A stretch of 6,982 nucleotides of DNA from S139-23 sp047639315 (GCA_047639315.1 JBLINQ010000214.1:1-6982), one strand, 5' to 3'; counted from the first letter of the stretch, positions 1 to 6,982 are shown. The notes: generated by a model not told the origin, from the sequence alone. A program made the numbers and translations.

Positions 1-6
1 GTTGGC

Positions 7-47
7 AAAAGAAAAGGCCACTCCCGATATTGAGGGGGAGTGACCTT
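7..47 (-). terminator. Intrinsic terminator of the FGE-like gene
   Basis: Positions 14-25 and 36-47 form a 12-bp inverted repeat with one C-A mismatch and a 10-nt loop. Read on the minus strand, the stem is followed by TTTTCTTTT (plus-strand positions 15-7), the usual layout of a rho-independent terminator. It begins 26 nt after the stop codon of the minus-strand gene, so it most likely ends that transcript. On the plus strand the hairpin has no T-run after it, so the signal looks one-directional. Confidence 0.8.
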
Positions 48-73
48 CTGACTTGTTGAGATGCTGACGAGGC

Positions 74-2374
74 CTATTTGAAGCCGTCGAGATTGCCTTT
101 TGCAATTTTTGCGGCGACTTCGACAACGGCTTTCTTGCCAGTGCGGCCGATGTCGAAAACCCAAGTCAACTCGAGCTTATCGTAAGTCGAAGTGGCACCG
201 GGAATAACGATGGGCGTTATTTGAGTCTTGAATGACTTAGCGATTTTCTTCGGCTGAACTGTGATTTCTGTACCAGTGTAATCAACGCGAATGGCCGACT
301 CCCCTGTCTTGAAGGGGACGAAGAGGAGTGCATCCTTCAGTGTCTTCTTCTTCTTTGTCTCTGGGTCCTTAAACTTGCGTCCCCTCTTGAACGACACAAA
401 CCAAGTGCCGGCTTTGATTGGCGGTTCTTGTAAGTCGATGTCGGTGTGAAGCATGCCAATCAAGAGGCTATCGGCGATGTCATTGTCGCCCTTGCTGAAT
501 TGCTTGGCCCATTTCTCGCTGGTCATGGCGTCCATTTGGCGATTGGCGATCATGATTTTTGATCCCTTGCCTGGCACTTGCAGTTCTTCGTTCCAGTCGA
601 ATTTCTCGGCAATGGCGTAGTAGTCGGGGCGCGTGTCGAGAACGGGGAAGATACGTTTTGCTTTCTTGTCTGCCTTGGTCAACTTGAAGTCTAGCAGCCG
701 AGAATCGAGGCGGCCGTTCCGCATGACATAAATCATCTGGTCCATGCCGGCTTGACCAGAACGCGCACGACGAAAGCCGACGAATTTCTTGCGACGACCG
801 GAATGAGCCACTGATGAGCGAAACACACTGGAGACGATGACATCGCGGTTGTCGCAGTGACCGCCACGAATCACAACTTTGTTTTTGTTGAAATCGTTGT
901 TGGCCGAAACTTCGCCTTCTTTGGTTTTCATCCTGCCGGTGTAGCCTTTGTAAGCCACAAAAGCCGATGAAGTAAATTCTGCGACTGAACCACCAAGATC
1001 ATAGATCCCTAATGGGTTTCTACCGTCTTGGAACGATCCAACAGGAACGACTCCAGGAATGTAGTTTCCTTTTGGGAGCTCCTTGCTGGCATTCTTGCGA
1101 ATGGGGAGGTCGATCGTTGTGGCGTCGTTGCACACTTGTTTTTTGTAAGGTCCAAACGGCCAGAAGCGACCGTCAAAGCCGTTTGGCCCCGAACGACTGG
1201 CGACTTCCCATTCGAATTCGGTTGGGAGCCTTGATTGAGTCCAGAGGCAGTAGGCATCGGCGTCGTCCCGACTAACCCAAGTGACTGGGAGTCTCTCCAT
1301 TGACTTTGGCACCTTGCCCTCAGGCCAAACTTCTTTCCAAATAGGCTTCTGCTTTGGCTTTCCGCCGGCATCTGCGCCGACCCCTAGCTCATAGCCGACA
1401 AAGTAAGTTGGCATCTTGTGCCCGGTCTGCTGACAGAAATACCAGTAAGCCAGATGAGTGACTTCCTTAGTTTCGAGCATGAATTCGTCGACGGTCACTT
1501 TTTGGCGTGGGGTTGACCAGAGCAACAGGAAGTTACGCTTGGTCTCGTCGCGCAGCTTATGAGTTTCAGTGACGATCCGCTCTTCATCGATGCCAATTTC
1601 GACTCCGGTAGCCTTAGGCACAGGAACCATGCTCGGCGGAATGCGGGCACTGATGCTCGCCCTTCTCTGGCGGTTCAATGTGTCAATGAGGCCAGACACT
1701 TCGCGGAGCGATAGTTTCGCTTTCTCAAGCTTGGCCCAGTCTTTGGTCTTGCGCTTGAGGACGTTGTCAAAGGCTGTGTCATAGTCTTTGCCGAAGGCGA
1801 GGTCAAAGGCGTCTTTAAGGCCGCGTCCGATTCGCGTGAGATCGGTCGGGGCTTTGTCCTTCTGCTTTTCTTCAATGACTGCAGCGAAGAGGTCGAGAAA
1901 CGACGACTCTGTCGCATCAACGATCTCATTGCCGTAAGCCTTGACCAGAAGCTCCTTGTTCGCATCAAAGACAACATCAGCCGAATCGGTTTTGGGATTG
2001 GCGTTGAACCAGTTGGCGATGTCACCACCCACTTTTTTCTGCGTCTCGAAGTCGAAAGCAGCCTCATGTTTTTTCTTGAGGCGTTTCTTTTTGGCGCCGA
2101 GGTTCATCTCGAAAGAAGCAATCTTGTCTTCTGTCTGTCGTTGCTGTTTTTCGAGTTTGCGAAACCGCTTGCGCATCTTGTCGATGTCATCTTGCTGACC
2201 TCCTCCAAATAGGGAGGCGGCGCTCAATGTGACGGTGAACATCATCAGTGCGGCTAAGATCGCCGCATATGGTCGTAAGATCATATGTCTATTCTGGTGC
2301 CCCGGTACGCAGGTGGCACTCTTCTTTCTCATACCCTTGAACGAATTCGCAAACGAAGTTGCGAACTCAAACAT
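74..2374 (-). CDS. Exported FGE-sulfatase (SUMF1-like) domain protein with helical N-terminal and unknown C-terminal region
   Basis: This 766-residue protein has several parts. Residues 31-58 look like a signal peptide or membrane anchor: MILRP, then a hydrophobic core (AAILAALMMF) and an SAA site followed by a Gly-rich stretch. Residues 60-115 are charged and probably coiled coil, and a mostly helical region continues to about 240. An FGE-sulfatase/SUMF1 fold spans about 249-538. Its signs are the opening MVPVP, the PVTWVSRDDADAYCLW segment (363-378), RLPTEFEWEVASR (382-394), GIYDLGGSVAEFT (456-468), VIRGGH (501-506) and a closing GFRRARS (533-539). The final 225 residues are Lys-rich and not recognised. 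The paired active-site cysteines of true FGE seem absent: only C507 lies near GGH and the second position reads as Ser or Val. Sulfatase activation is therefore doubtful; a binding or structural role is an inference. The start is uncertain: ATG at 2374, 2332 or 2284 are all in frame, none has a convincing Shine-Dalgarno, and 2284 gives the most ordinary signal peptide. Some planctomycetes carry many such FGE-domain proteins. Confidence 0.85.
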   Translation of the reverse strand: MFEFATSFANSFKGMRKKSATCVPGHQNRHMILRPYAAILAALMMFTVTLSAASLFGGGQQDDIDKMRKRFRKLEKQQRQTEDKIASFEMNLGAKKKRLKKKHEAAFDFETQKKVGGDIANWFNANPKTDSADVVFDANKELLVKAYGNEIVDATESSFLDLFAAVIEEKQKDKAPTDLTRIGRGLKDAFDLAFGKDYDTAFDNVLKRKTKDWAKLEKAKLSLREVSGLIDTLNRQRRASISARIPPSMVPVPKATGVEIGIDEERIVTETHKLRDETKRNFLLLWSTPRQKVTVDEFMLETKEVTHLAYWYFCQQTGHKMPTYFVGYELGVGADAGGKPKQKPIWKEVWPEGKVPKSMERLPVTWVSRDDADAYCLWTQSRLPTEFEWEVASRSGPNGFDGRFWPFGPYKKQVCNDATTIDLPIRKNASKELPKGNYIPGVVPVGSFQDGRNPLGIYDLGGSVAEFTSSAFVAYKGYTGRMKTKEGEVSANNDFNKNKVVIRGGHCDNRDVIVSSVFRSSVAHSGRRKKFVGFRRARSGQAGMDQMIYVMRNGRLDSRLLDFKLTKADKKAKRIFPVLDTRPDYYAIAEKFDWNEELQVPGKGSKIMIANRQMDAMTSEKWAKQFSKGDNDIADSLLIGMLHTDIDLQEPPIKAGTWFVSFKRGRKFKDPETKKKKTLKDALLFVPFKTGESAIRVDYTGTEITVQPKKIAKSFKTQITPIVIPGATSTYDKLELTWVFDIGRTGKKAVVEVAAKIAKGNLDGFK

Positions 2375-2430
2375 CTAACTAATCATTTTGCCACAAGAGG
2401 GGCCAACCCCGTCTTAGCGGCGTACAGATA

Positions 2431-2445
2431 GACCGCAAAGCGGTC
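2431..2445. repeat. Perfect short hairpin in the intergenic region
   Basis: GACCGC and GCGGTC form a perfect 6-bp stem around an AAA loop. It lies about 57 nt upstream of the furthest possible start of the minus-strand gene. There is no T-run on either side, so it is not a terminator. It could be an operator-like dyad or part of a 5' leader on the minus strand; chance is also possible for so short a repeat. Confidence 0.35.
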
Positions 2446-2700
2446 TCGACGTCGTCGCTCGAAAGCTTCGACTACAAGGGGAAGAACAGGTGCCAACCGG
2501 TTCAACGCTCTACATAGCGATGAAAAACGCAATCGGCGTGCTTTGTTGTCACGCATTTTTCACAAGACGGACAACAAGACGATCCGACAACCTTCGCCAA
2601 TCTCAGAGGCCGGGCTCAAGGGCACTAAGTGAAATTGGACCAGTCGTAGGGCGGACAATACCAGTCACCCCCAATGGAGTCCATATTTCAGAAGTTTGAT

Positions 2701-2718
2701 TTTGTCTATTTGGACAAA
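2701..2718. repeat. Short inverted repeat TTTGTC-N6-GACAAA
   Basis: Two perfect 6-bp arms are separated by TATTTG. A second dyad follows closely, CCCATT at 2726-2731 and AATGGG at 2751-2756 with a 19-nt spacer. They lie 145-220 nt upstream of the plus-strand operon. A 6-nt dyad with a 6-nt spacer is compatible with a dimeric regulator site, but no regulator gene is present here to support this. Confidence 0.3.
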
Positions 2719-2861
2719 CTGTAGGCCCATTCGCCGCGTAAGTCGGGCAAAATGGGGGAATGAGTGTCACATATTCCGTGATTTCGTTGCAAAAAAATGC
2801 AGATCTTTAGGATTCGATTTATCCCGGGACACAAGAAGCCGAGTATAAATAAAGGGAGACG

Positions 2862-2924
2862 ATGGATTTAGCGCGGTTTGATGGCATATTTACCCTCGAA
2901 AGCCTCAATCGTCTGGGAAAATGA
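2862..2924 (+). CDS. Possible 20-codon leader ORF overlapping the pseudouridine synthase start
   Basis: An ATG at 2862 opens a 20-codon frame (begins MDLARFDGIF, ends NRLGK) that stops at TGA 2922-2924. The stop overlaps the downstream start in an ATGA arrangement, typical of translational coupling. A purine-rich AAAGGGAG at 2851-2858 precedes the ATG; its 3-nt spacing is shorter than usual. I recognise no family. It could be a leader peptide that passes ribosomes on to the pseudouridine synthase, or a chance frame, since 20 codons is short. The downstream gene cannot itself extend into this stretch, because its own frame meets a TGA at 2879-2881 with no ATG, GTG or TTG between that stop and 2921. 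Confidence 0.35.
   Translation: MDLARFDGIFTLESLNRLGK
2915..2918 (+). promoter_or_regulatory. Weak ribosome binding site of the pseudouridine synthase
   Basis: GGGA lies 2 nt before the ATG at 2921 but 8 nt before the in-frame ATG at 2927. By spacing alone it favours the second ATG (third codon). The ATGA overlap with the 20-codon leader frame favours the first. The two choices differ by only two residues. Confidence 0.4.
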
Positions 2925-3952
2925 CAATGACCAATGAAGAAAAGCCGGAAGCCACTGAAGAGTCGTATCTGGTCGGTTCAAACGAGAATGGAACCAGGAT
3001 AGATCTCTTTCTTAATCAGACTCTCGACTGGAACAGCCGCTCGCGGATCAAAGAAGCCGTCAAATTAGGCACAATCATTGTCAACAATGAGAAGGTCAAA
3101 CCCTCCTATAAGGTGAAGGAAGGTGACCAAATCTTGGTCCATTCCGAACCGCCACCACCGGAAGACTATTTGCTCCCCGAAGATATCCCTCTCGATATCA
3201 TTCATGAAGATGCGTCGATTCTTGTGGTGAATAAGCAGGCATTCATTCCCGTCCACCCCGGTGCCGGGCATCGCACGGGTACGCTATCCAACGCACTCGC
3301 TTTTCACTTTCAACAACTCTCTGATGTGGCCGGGCCGCTGCGACCAGGAATTGTTCATCGGCTTGACCGTGACACGACCGGTGCGCTCTGTGTCGCGAAA
3401 ACCAATCGGGCACACTATTCGATTAGCAGCCAGTTTCACGATCGCGAAGTCTCAAAGAATTACACCGCGATTGCCGAAGGTGTCATGGAATTTGACGAGT
3501 ATGTTGTCGACGAACCAATCGGTCGTCACCCAAAGAATCCCATCAAGATGGCCGTCGTTGAACGTGGCCGGGCGAGCTACACAAGATTCGAAATTGTCGA
3601 GCGATTTAACAATTTCACTTTGGTGCGTTGTTTCCCGAGGACAGGTCGGACTCATCAGATTCGAGTGCACTTAGAAAAACTTGGGCATCCAATTGCTTGT
3701 GATCGACTTTATGGCCATCGCCATCGTATCTCTTACGGGGATATAGCGTCTTTGGGCCCGGATGATCCGGCCAACCGCAAACTAATGGATCGCCAAGCAC
3801 TACACGCAACGACGCTGGGCTTTAGTCACCCACTGACGGGTGAACAGGTGTCTTTTGACGCGCCGTTGGCGCCAGACATGCAGGCGTTTTTAGACGCCCT
3901 GTACGAGACCAAGAGAGGAACGTCGGAGGGACGTGACTCAAAGAAGCGATAG
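2921..3952 (+). CDS. RluA-family 23S rRNA pseudouridine synthase (RluD/RluC-like)
   Basis: This enzyme converts specific uridines in RNA, most likely large-subunit rRNA, to pseudouridine in the cytoplasm. An S4 RNA-binding domain occupies about residues 22-75, with RIDLFL, the SRSRIKEAVKLGTIIVNN segment and VKEGDQILV. The catalytic domain follows at about 90-330. It holds the RluA-family signature HRLDRDTTG (146-154) with catalytic Asp149, then the GRTHQIRVHLEKLGHPIACD region (242-261) and RQALHA (291-296). The length of 343 residues fits RluD or RluC (about 320). The exact target cannot be told from the sequence; RluD makes pseudouridines in helix 69 and RluC acts at other sites, so I give no symbol. 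The C-terminal tail is short, polar and basic. An insertion (about 265-288) lies between the conserved DRLYG and RQALHA blocks, as is common in the family. It is followed after 11 nt by prkA and probably heads the same transcript. Confidence 0.93.
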   Translation: MTMTNEEKPEATEESYLVGSNENGTRIDLFLNQTLDWNSRSRIKEAVKLGTIIVNNEKVKPSYKVKEGDQILVHSEPPPPEDYLLPEDIPLDIIHEDASILVVNKQAFIPVHPGAGHRTGTLSNALAFHFQQLSDVAGPLRPGIVHRLDRDTTGALCVAKTNRAHYSISSQFHDREVSKNYTAIAEGVMEFDEYVVDEPIGRHPKNPIKMAVVERGRASYTRFEIVERFNNFTLVRCFPRTGRTHQIRVHLEKLGHPIACDRLYGHRHRISYGDIASLGPDDPANRKLMDRQALHATTLGFSHPLTGEQVSFDAPLAPDMQAFLDALYETKRGTSEGRDSKKR

Positions 3953-3963
3953 GGGAGAATCCG

Positions 3964-6000
3964 ATGAGCGGTGCAGAAAAATTGCTAGCCTTGGTTCGAG
4001 ACGAGGTCGACACAGAGACTTTTCAAGATCTCAATTGGACGGGTACGTTTCGGGAATACTTGAACAAAGCCTATAACACGCCTCTCATCGTGCGAAACGC
4101 CTTTCAACGCGTTTACGATATGGTCATATCGCATGGCTACGACGAATACACCGAGCACAAAGAACACCAGGTTCGGTATCGTTTCTTTGGCGATGTCTAT
4201 GGTGATGGTCGAGACGCGATCTTTGGTCTCGACGGAACCGTCATGCGCTTGGTCGATGTGCTCAAATCTGCTGCTCACGGTTACGGAGCCGAGAGTCGCG
4301 TGATCCTATTGCATGGTCCTGTTGGTTCAGCCAAGTCAACTCTGGCTCGCCAACTTAAACGCGGGCTTGAAGAGTACTCCAAGTCTACAGAAGGGGCACT
4401 CTACACCTTCTCCTGGCGCATGAATGAAGACGAAGAACTTCAGCCTTCGCCAATGAATGAAGAACCGCTCAAGCTCATCCCTGTGGGCCCGCGCGGCAAG
4501 ATTCTCGCCGAATTGGACGAGCGCTGCGACCGCAGTTATCAACTGAGCGTGAAGGGCGACCTGAATCCATTCTGTCGTCGCAACTTCGACGAACTCATGA
4601 AGCGATATGATGGCGACTGGGTTCGTGTTCTTGATCACGTTGTGGTCCACCGGATGATCATTTCTGAAAAGGATCGTCGCGGAATCGGCACCTTCCAACC
4701 GAAAGATGAAAAGAACCAGGATTCGACTGAATTAACCGGTGATATCAACTACCGAAAATTGGCAGAGTATGGTTCTGATAGTGACCCCCGCGCATTCAAT
4801 TTCGATGGCGAGTTCAATGTTGCAAATCGTGGCATGATCGAGTTCATTGAAGTTCTGAAACTTGACGTCGCATTCCTTTACGACTTGCTTGGTGCGTCCC
4901 AAGAGCACTCGATCAAGCCGAAGAAATTTTCGCAGACTGAAATCGATGAAGTGATTCTTGGTCACACCAACGAACCAGAATACAAGAAGCTACAAAGCAA
5001 TGAGCTGATGGAAGCCTTCCGCGATCGGACCATCAAGATCGATGTGCCTTACAACCGCACGTTGCGTAATGAAGTGCAGATCTATGAGAAGCACTTCAAC
5101 TCAAAGACGGTCAACAAGAAGATTGCTCCACACACAATTGAAATGGCGGCGCTCTGGGCCGTGCTTACTCGATTGGAAGAGCCAAAACGCCCGAACCTCA
5201 CTTTGATGCAAAAAGTGAAGCTCTATAACGGCAAGACTCTGCCTGGCTTCACCGACGACACCATTAAGGAGCTGAAAGAAGAGGCTGGCCGTGAAGGCAT
5301 GGAGGGGATCTCACCTCGTTACATTCAAGACAAAATCTCGAATGCTCTCGTTCGCGGCGACCTCGGTTACATCAATCCATTCATGGTGATGAATGAGCTG
5401 GAAGAAGGGCTCTCCCATCACAGTCTCATCACCAATGAGGAAGTCCGCGATCATTATCGTGAGTTGCTTACCTACGTCCGCCAAGAATACGAAGACATCG
5501 TGAAGAACGAAGTCCAACGTGCGATCTCGGCAGACGAAGGAGCCATTTCACGACTGTGTCACAACTACCTCGACAACGTTCGTGCCTACATTCAACACGA
5601 GAAGATTCGCAATCCGTTTACCGGCGAAAGCGAAGGTCCAGACGAGCGGCTCATGCGTTCGATCGAAGAGAAGATCGATATCAATGACAGCCGGAAAGAC
5701 GCTTTCCGCCGTGAAATTATGAACTACATCGGTGCCTTGGCGGTCGAGAACAAACAATTCGACTACCGCACCAATGAGAGATTACATCGGGCCTTAGAAC
5801 TCAAATTGTTTGAGGACCAAAAAGACTCTATCAAGCTCACCAGCCTTGTTTCGAACGTGATCGACAAGGGTACCCAAGCCAAGATCGAGGTGGTTAAGCA
5901 ACGTTTGATCGAGAACTTTGGCTACGACGACGAGAGTGCGACTGACATCTTGCAGTATGTTGCGTCGATCTTTGCCCGAGGTGACGCTAAGGAGGCCTGA
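3964..6000 (+). CDS. prkA: PrkA/YeaG-type AAA+ protein (serine protein kinase family)
   Basis: This 678-residue protein matches the PrkA family across its length (E. coli YeaG and B. subtilis PrkA are about 630-645). An N-terminal AAA+ domain has the P-loop GPVGSAKST at 118-126 with Lys124. The family block GIGTFQPKDEKNQD is at 240-253, SDPRAFNFDGEFNVANRGMI at 273-292 contains the ANRG motif, and ILGHTNEPEY (331-340) leads to EAFRDRT and a VPYNRTL segment. The PrkA C-terminal domain covers about 420-670. By remembered sequence it resembles the Bacillus form more than YeaG. The family was first described as a serine kinase; for B. subtilis PrkA an ATP-dependent Lon-like protease activity has also been reported, so the true activity here is open. 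The start is well set: GGGGAG at 3952-3957 lies 6 nt before the ATG. The family is linked to starvation, stationary phase and sporulation. Its partner gene follows after 2 nt. Confidence 0.95.
   Translation: MSGAEKLLALVRDEVDTETFQDLNWTGTFREYLNKAYNTPLIVRNAFQRVYDMVISHGYDEYTEHKEHQVRYRFFGDVYGDGRDAIFGLDGTVMRLVDVLKSAAHGYGAESRVILLHGPVGSAKSTLARQLKRGLEEYSKSTEGALYTFSWRMNEDEELQPSPMNEEPLKLIPVGPRGKILAELDERCDRSYQLSVKGDLNPFCRRNFDELMKRYDGDWVRVLDHVVVHRMIISEKDRRGIGTFQPKDEKNQDSTELTGDINYRKLAEYGSDSDPRAFNFDGEFNVANRGMIEFIEVLKLDVAFLYDLLGASQEHSIKPKKFSQTEIDEVILGHTNEPEYKKLQSNELMEAFRDRTIKIDVPYNRTLRNEVQIYEKHFNSKTVNKKIAPHTIEMAALWAVLTRLEEPKRPNLTLMQKVKLYNGKTLPGFTDDTIKELKEEAGREGMEGISPRYIQDKISNALVRGDLGYINPFMVMNELEEGLSHHSLITNEEVRDHYRELLTYVRQEYEDIVKNEVQRAISADEGAISRLCHNYLDNVRAYIQHEKIRNPFTGESEGPDERLMRSIEEKIDINDSRKDAFRREIMNYIGALAVENKQFDYRTNERLHRALELKLFEDQKDSIKLTSLVSNVIDKGTQAKIEVVKQRLIENFGYDDESATDILQYVASIFARGDAKEA
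5989..5995 (+). promoter_or_regulatory. Strong ribosome binding site of the DUF444 gene
   Basis: AAGGAGG, a near-perfect Shine-Dalgarno, lies inside the last codons of prkA and 7 nt before the ATG at 6003. It fixes the start of the downstream gene and suggests coupled but efficient translation. It is stronger than the signals of the two genes before it. Confidence 0.85.
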
Positions 6001-6002
6001 TC

Positions 6003-6982
6003 ATGGTTCGTAGAATCGAACAAGATCATTTTCGCTTTCGAGAGATCGTCCGCGGGAAGATTAAGACCGGCCTGAAGAAGTACATTTCGAAAGGTGAACT
6101 TCTTGGCCGTGTTGGCAAGAAAACTGTTTCAGTTCCGATACCGCAGATCGAACTGCCGCGCTTCAAGTTTGATACCGAGAAGCAAGACGGCGTCGGTTCC
6201 GGAAATGGTGAACCTGGCGACCCAGTCGGTGATCCTCAAGATGGAGACGGTTCGGGCGAGGCCGGTGAAGGTGAAGGGCAGCACCCTCTCGAAGTCGAGG
6301 TTGAACTCGAGGAGTTGGCCAAGATTCTTGGTGAGGAGTTAGAACTACCCAATATCAAGCCTCGAGGCCAAGCCGACGTTGAGAGCCGGCGCGACAAATT
6401 TACTGGTATTCGGAACACCGGACCCGAATCATTGAGGCACATGAAGCGCACCTACAAGCGCGCCCTGGGTCGTTACATTTCTCAAGGTAATTATGATCCG
6501 GAGAATCCGATCATTACGCCGATCCCCGATGACCGTCGTTATCGCGCTTGGAAAGTCGAAAAGAAACCCGAGTATAGCGCCGCCATTATCTACATGATGG
6601 ATGTGTCGGGTTCGATGGGAGCAGAGCAGAAGGAGGTCGTTCGCATAACCGCGTTTTGGCTCGACCTCTGGCTCAGGCACCAATACAAGAATCTCGAAAC
6701 CGCTTATATTGTCCATGACGCATCCGCCAAGGAAGTGGATCAGCACACATTTTTTCATCTACGAGAGAGTGGTGGCACGAAGATCTCGTCGGCCTACAAC
6801 TTGTGCCGTGACATCATCGACGAACGATTCGGCGGTGATGAATGGAACATTTATCCTTTCCATTTCTCCGACGGCGATAACTGGTCTGGCAAAGACTCGG
6901 CCGAGTGCGTGCGTATTCTACGGGACGAGATCCTCCCGAAGAGTAATCAGTTCTGCTATGGCCAAGTCAAATCCGCCTATGG
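6003..6982 (+). CDS. yeaH: DUF444 protein YeaH/YhbH, VWA-like (3' end outside window)
   Basis: The open frame runs from ATG 6003 to the window edge without a stop: 326 complete codons plus two bases. It matches the DUF444 family (YeaH in E. coli, YhbH in B. subtilis, about 390-430 residues), so roughly 50-70 residues are missing. The N-terminus is basic (RRIEQDHFRFREIV), and a Gly- and acid-rich linker spans about 61-93. The segment ILGEELELPNIK (108-119) is family-typical. A von Willebrand A-like domain starts near 190 with the metal-site motif DVSGSMG at 200-206 (Asp200, Ser202, Ser204). AYIVHDASAKEVDQHTFF (234-251), ESGGTKISSA (255-264) and the SDGDNW block (289-294) follow and resemble YeaH closely. 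The reaction is unknown; a scaffold or metal-dependent partner of PrkA is the common inference. A SpoVR/YcgB-type gene often follows, and would be beyond the window here. Confidence 0.93.
   Translation, partial: MVRRIEQDHFRFREIVRGKIKTGLKKYISKGELLGRVGKKTVSVPIPQIELPRFKFDTEKQDGVGSGNGEPGDPVGDPQDGDGSGEAGEGEGQHPLEVEVELEELAKILGEELELPNIKPRGQADVESRRDKFTGIRNTGPESLRHMKRTYKRALGRYISQGNYDPENPIITPIPDDRRYRAWKVEKKPEYSAAIIYMMDVSGSMGAEQKEVVRITAFWLDLWLRHQYKNLETAYIVHDASAKEVDQHTFFHLRESGGTKISSAYNLCRDIIDERFGGDEWNIYPFHFSDGDNWSGKDSAECVRILRDEILPKSNQFCYGQVKSAY

Larger units (their letters stand above)
2375..2861. other. Intergenic region between divergent genes, no gene recognised
   Basis: This spacer must hold the promoters of both flanking units, but I cannot point to a convincing pair of -35 and -10 boxes. 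The best hints are AT-rich: TATAAATAAA at 2844-2853 on the plus strand with no good -35, and TTGCAA at 2787 with TAGGAT at 2808 at a short 15-nt spacing. Small inverted repeats occur at 2431-2445, 2459-2471, 2701-2718 and 2726-2756. A 69-codon open frame at 2490-2699 has an Arg- and Ser-rich translation with no recognisable family or ribosome binding site, and I do not call it a gene. No tRNA or known riboswitch fold is apparent by eye. Confidence 0.6.

Noticed and set aside
1009..1371. A 120-codon second minus-strand frame and overlapping plus-strand frames inside the FGE-like gene
   Set aside because: They overlap the region that encodes the clear FGE motifs and give low-complexity, family-free translations.
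74..2374. Calling the FGE-domain gene a true sulfatase-modifying enzyme
   Set aside because: The second active-site cysteine is not seen, there is no sulfatase gene in the window, and many bacterial proteins with this fold do other jobs.
2480..2520. GGTTCAAC at about 2498, resembling a tRNA T-loop
   Set aside because: The flanking bases do not form the T stem, and no acceptor, D or anticodon arms can be drawn around it.
2536..2560. GCGTG...CACGC followed by ATTTTT, like a plus-strand terminator
   Set aside because: The stem is only 5 bp with a 9-nt loop, and no plus-strand gene precedes it, so there is nothing to terminate.
2490..2699. A 69-codon open frame on the plus strand in the intergenic region
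   Set aside because: It has no ribosome binding site, no recognisable family, and an Arg/Ser-rich translation of the kind seen in chance frames; no neighbour supports it.
4336..4698. A 120-codon open frame on the minus strand inside prkA
   Set aside because: It lies wholly inside a gene with clear family motifs in the other strand and shows no family signature; it is a shadow of the prkA codons.

Overview
The window carries three complete large genes and one gene cut by the right edge. The short gaps, the use of ribosome binding sites and the gene families point to a bacterium. I lean towards a planctomycete or a similar group, because a large exported protein combines helical and lysine-rich regions with a formylglycine-generating-enzyme (FGE/sulfatase-modifying factor) fold. 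That assignment is inference from gene style only; no marker gene here fixes the taxon.

Left part (minus strand, 7-2374): one monocistronic-looking gene encodes a 766-residue, probably exported protein. It has an N-terminal hydrophobic signal, a coiled-coil/helical region, a central FGE-like domain and a C-terminal domain of about 225 residues that I do not recognise. A good intrinsic terminator lies directly after its stop codon.

Middle (2375-2920): about 550 bases separate the divergent genes. I see only small hairpins, weak promoter-like AT-rich stretches and, at the right end, a 20-codon open reading frame whose stop overlaps the next start (ATGA).

Right part (plus strand, 2862-6982): a tightly spaced set of genes. 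An RluD/RluC-type 23S rRNA pseudouridine synthase is followed after 11 nt by a PrkA (YeaG-type) AAA+ protein. After 2 nt comes a DUF444/YeaH-YhbH von Willebrand A-like protein, which is cut by the window edge. PrkA and YeaH/YhbH are a known conserved pair, linked to starvation and stationary-phase responses in Escherichia coli and to sporulation in Bacillus. The pair is often followed by a SpoVR/YcgB gene, which would lie outside this window. The spacing suggests that all three genes share a transcript and that their translation is coupled.

I do not see a mobile element, CRISPR array, rRNA or tRNA. The least explained parts are the multi-domain FGE-like exported protein, the short leader frame before the pseudouridine synthase, and the joining of an rRNA modification gene to the PrkA stress module.
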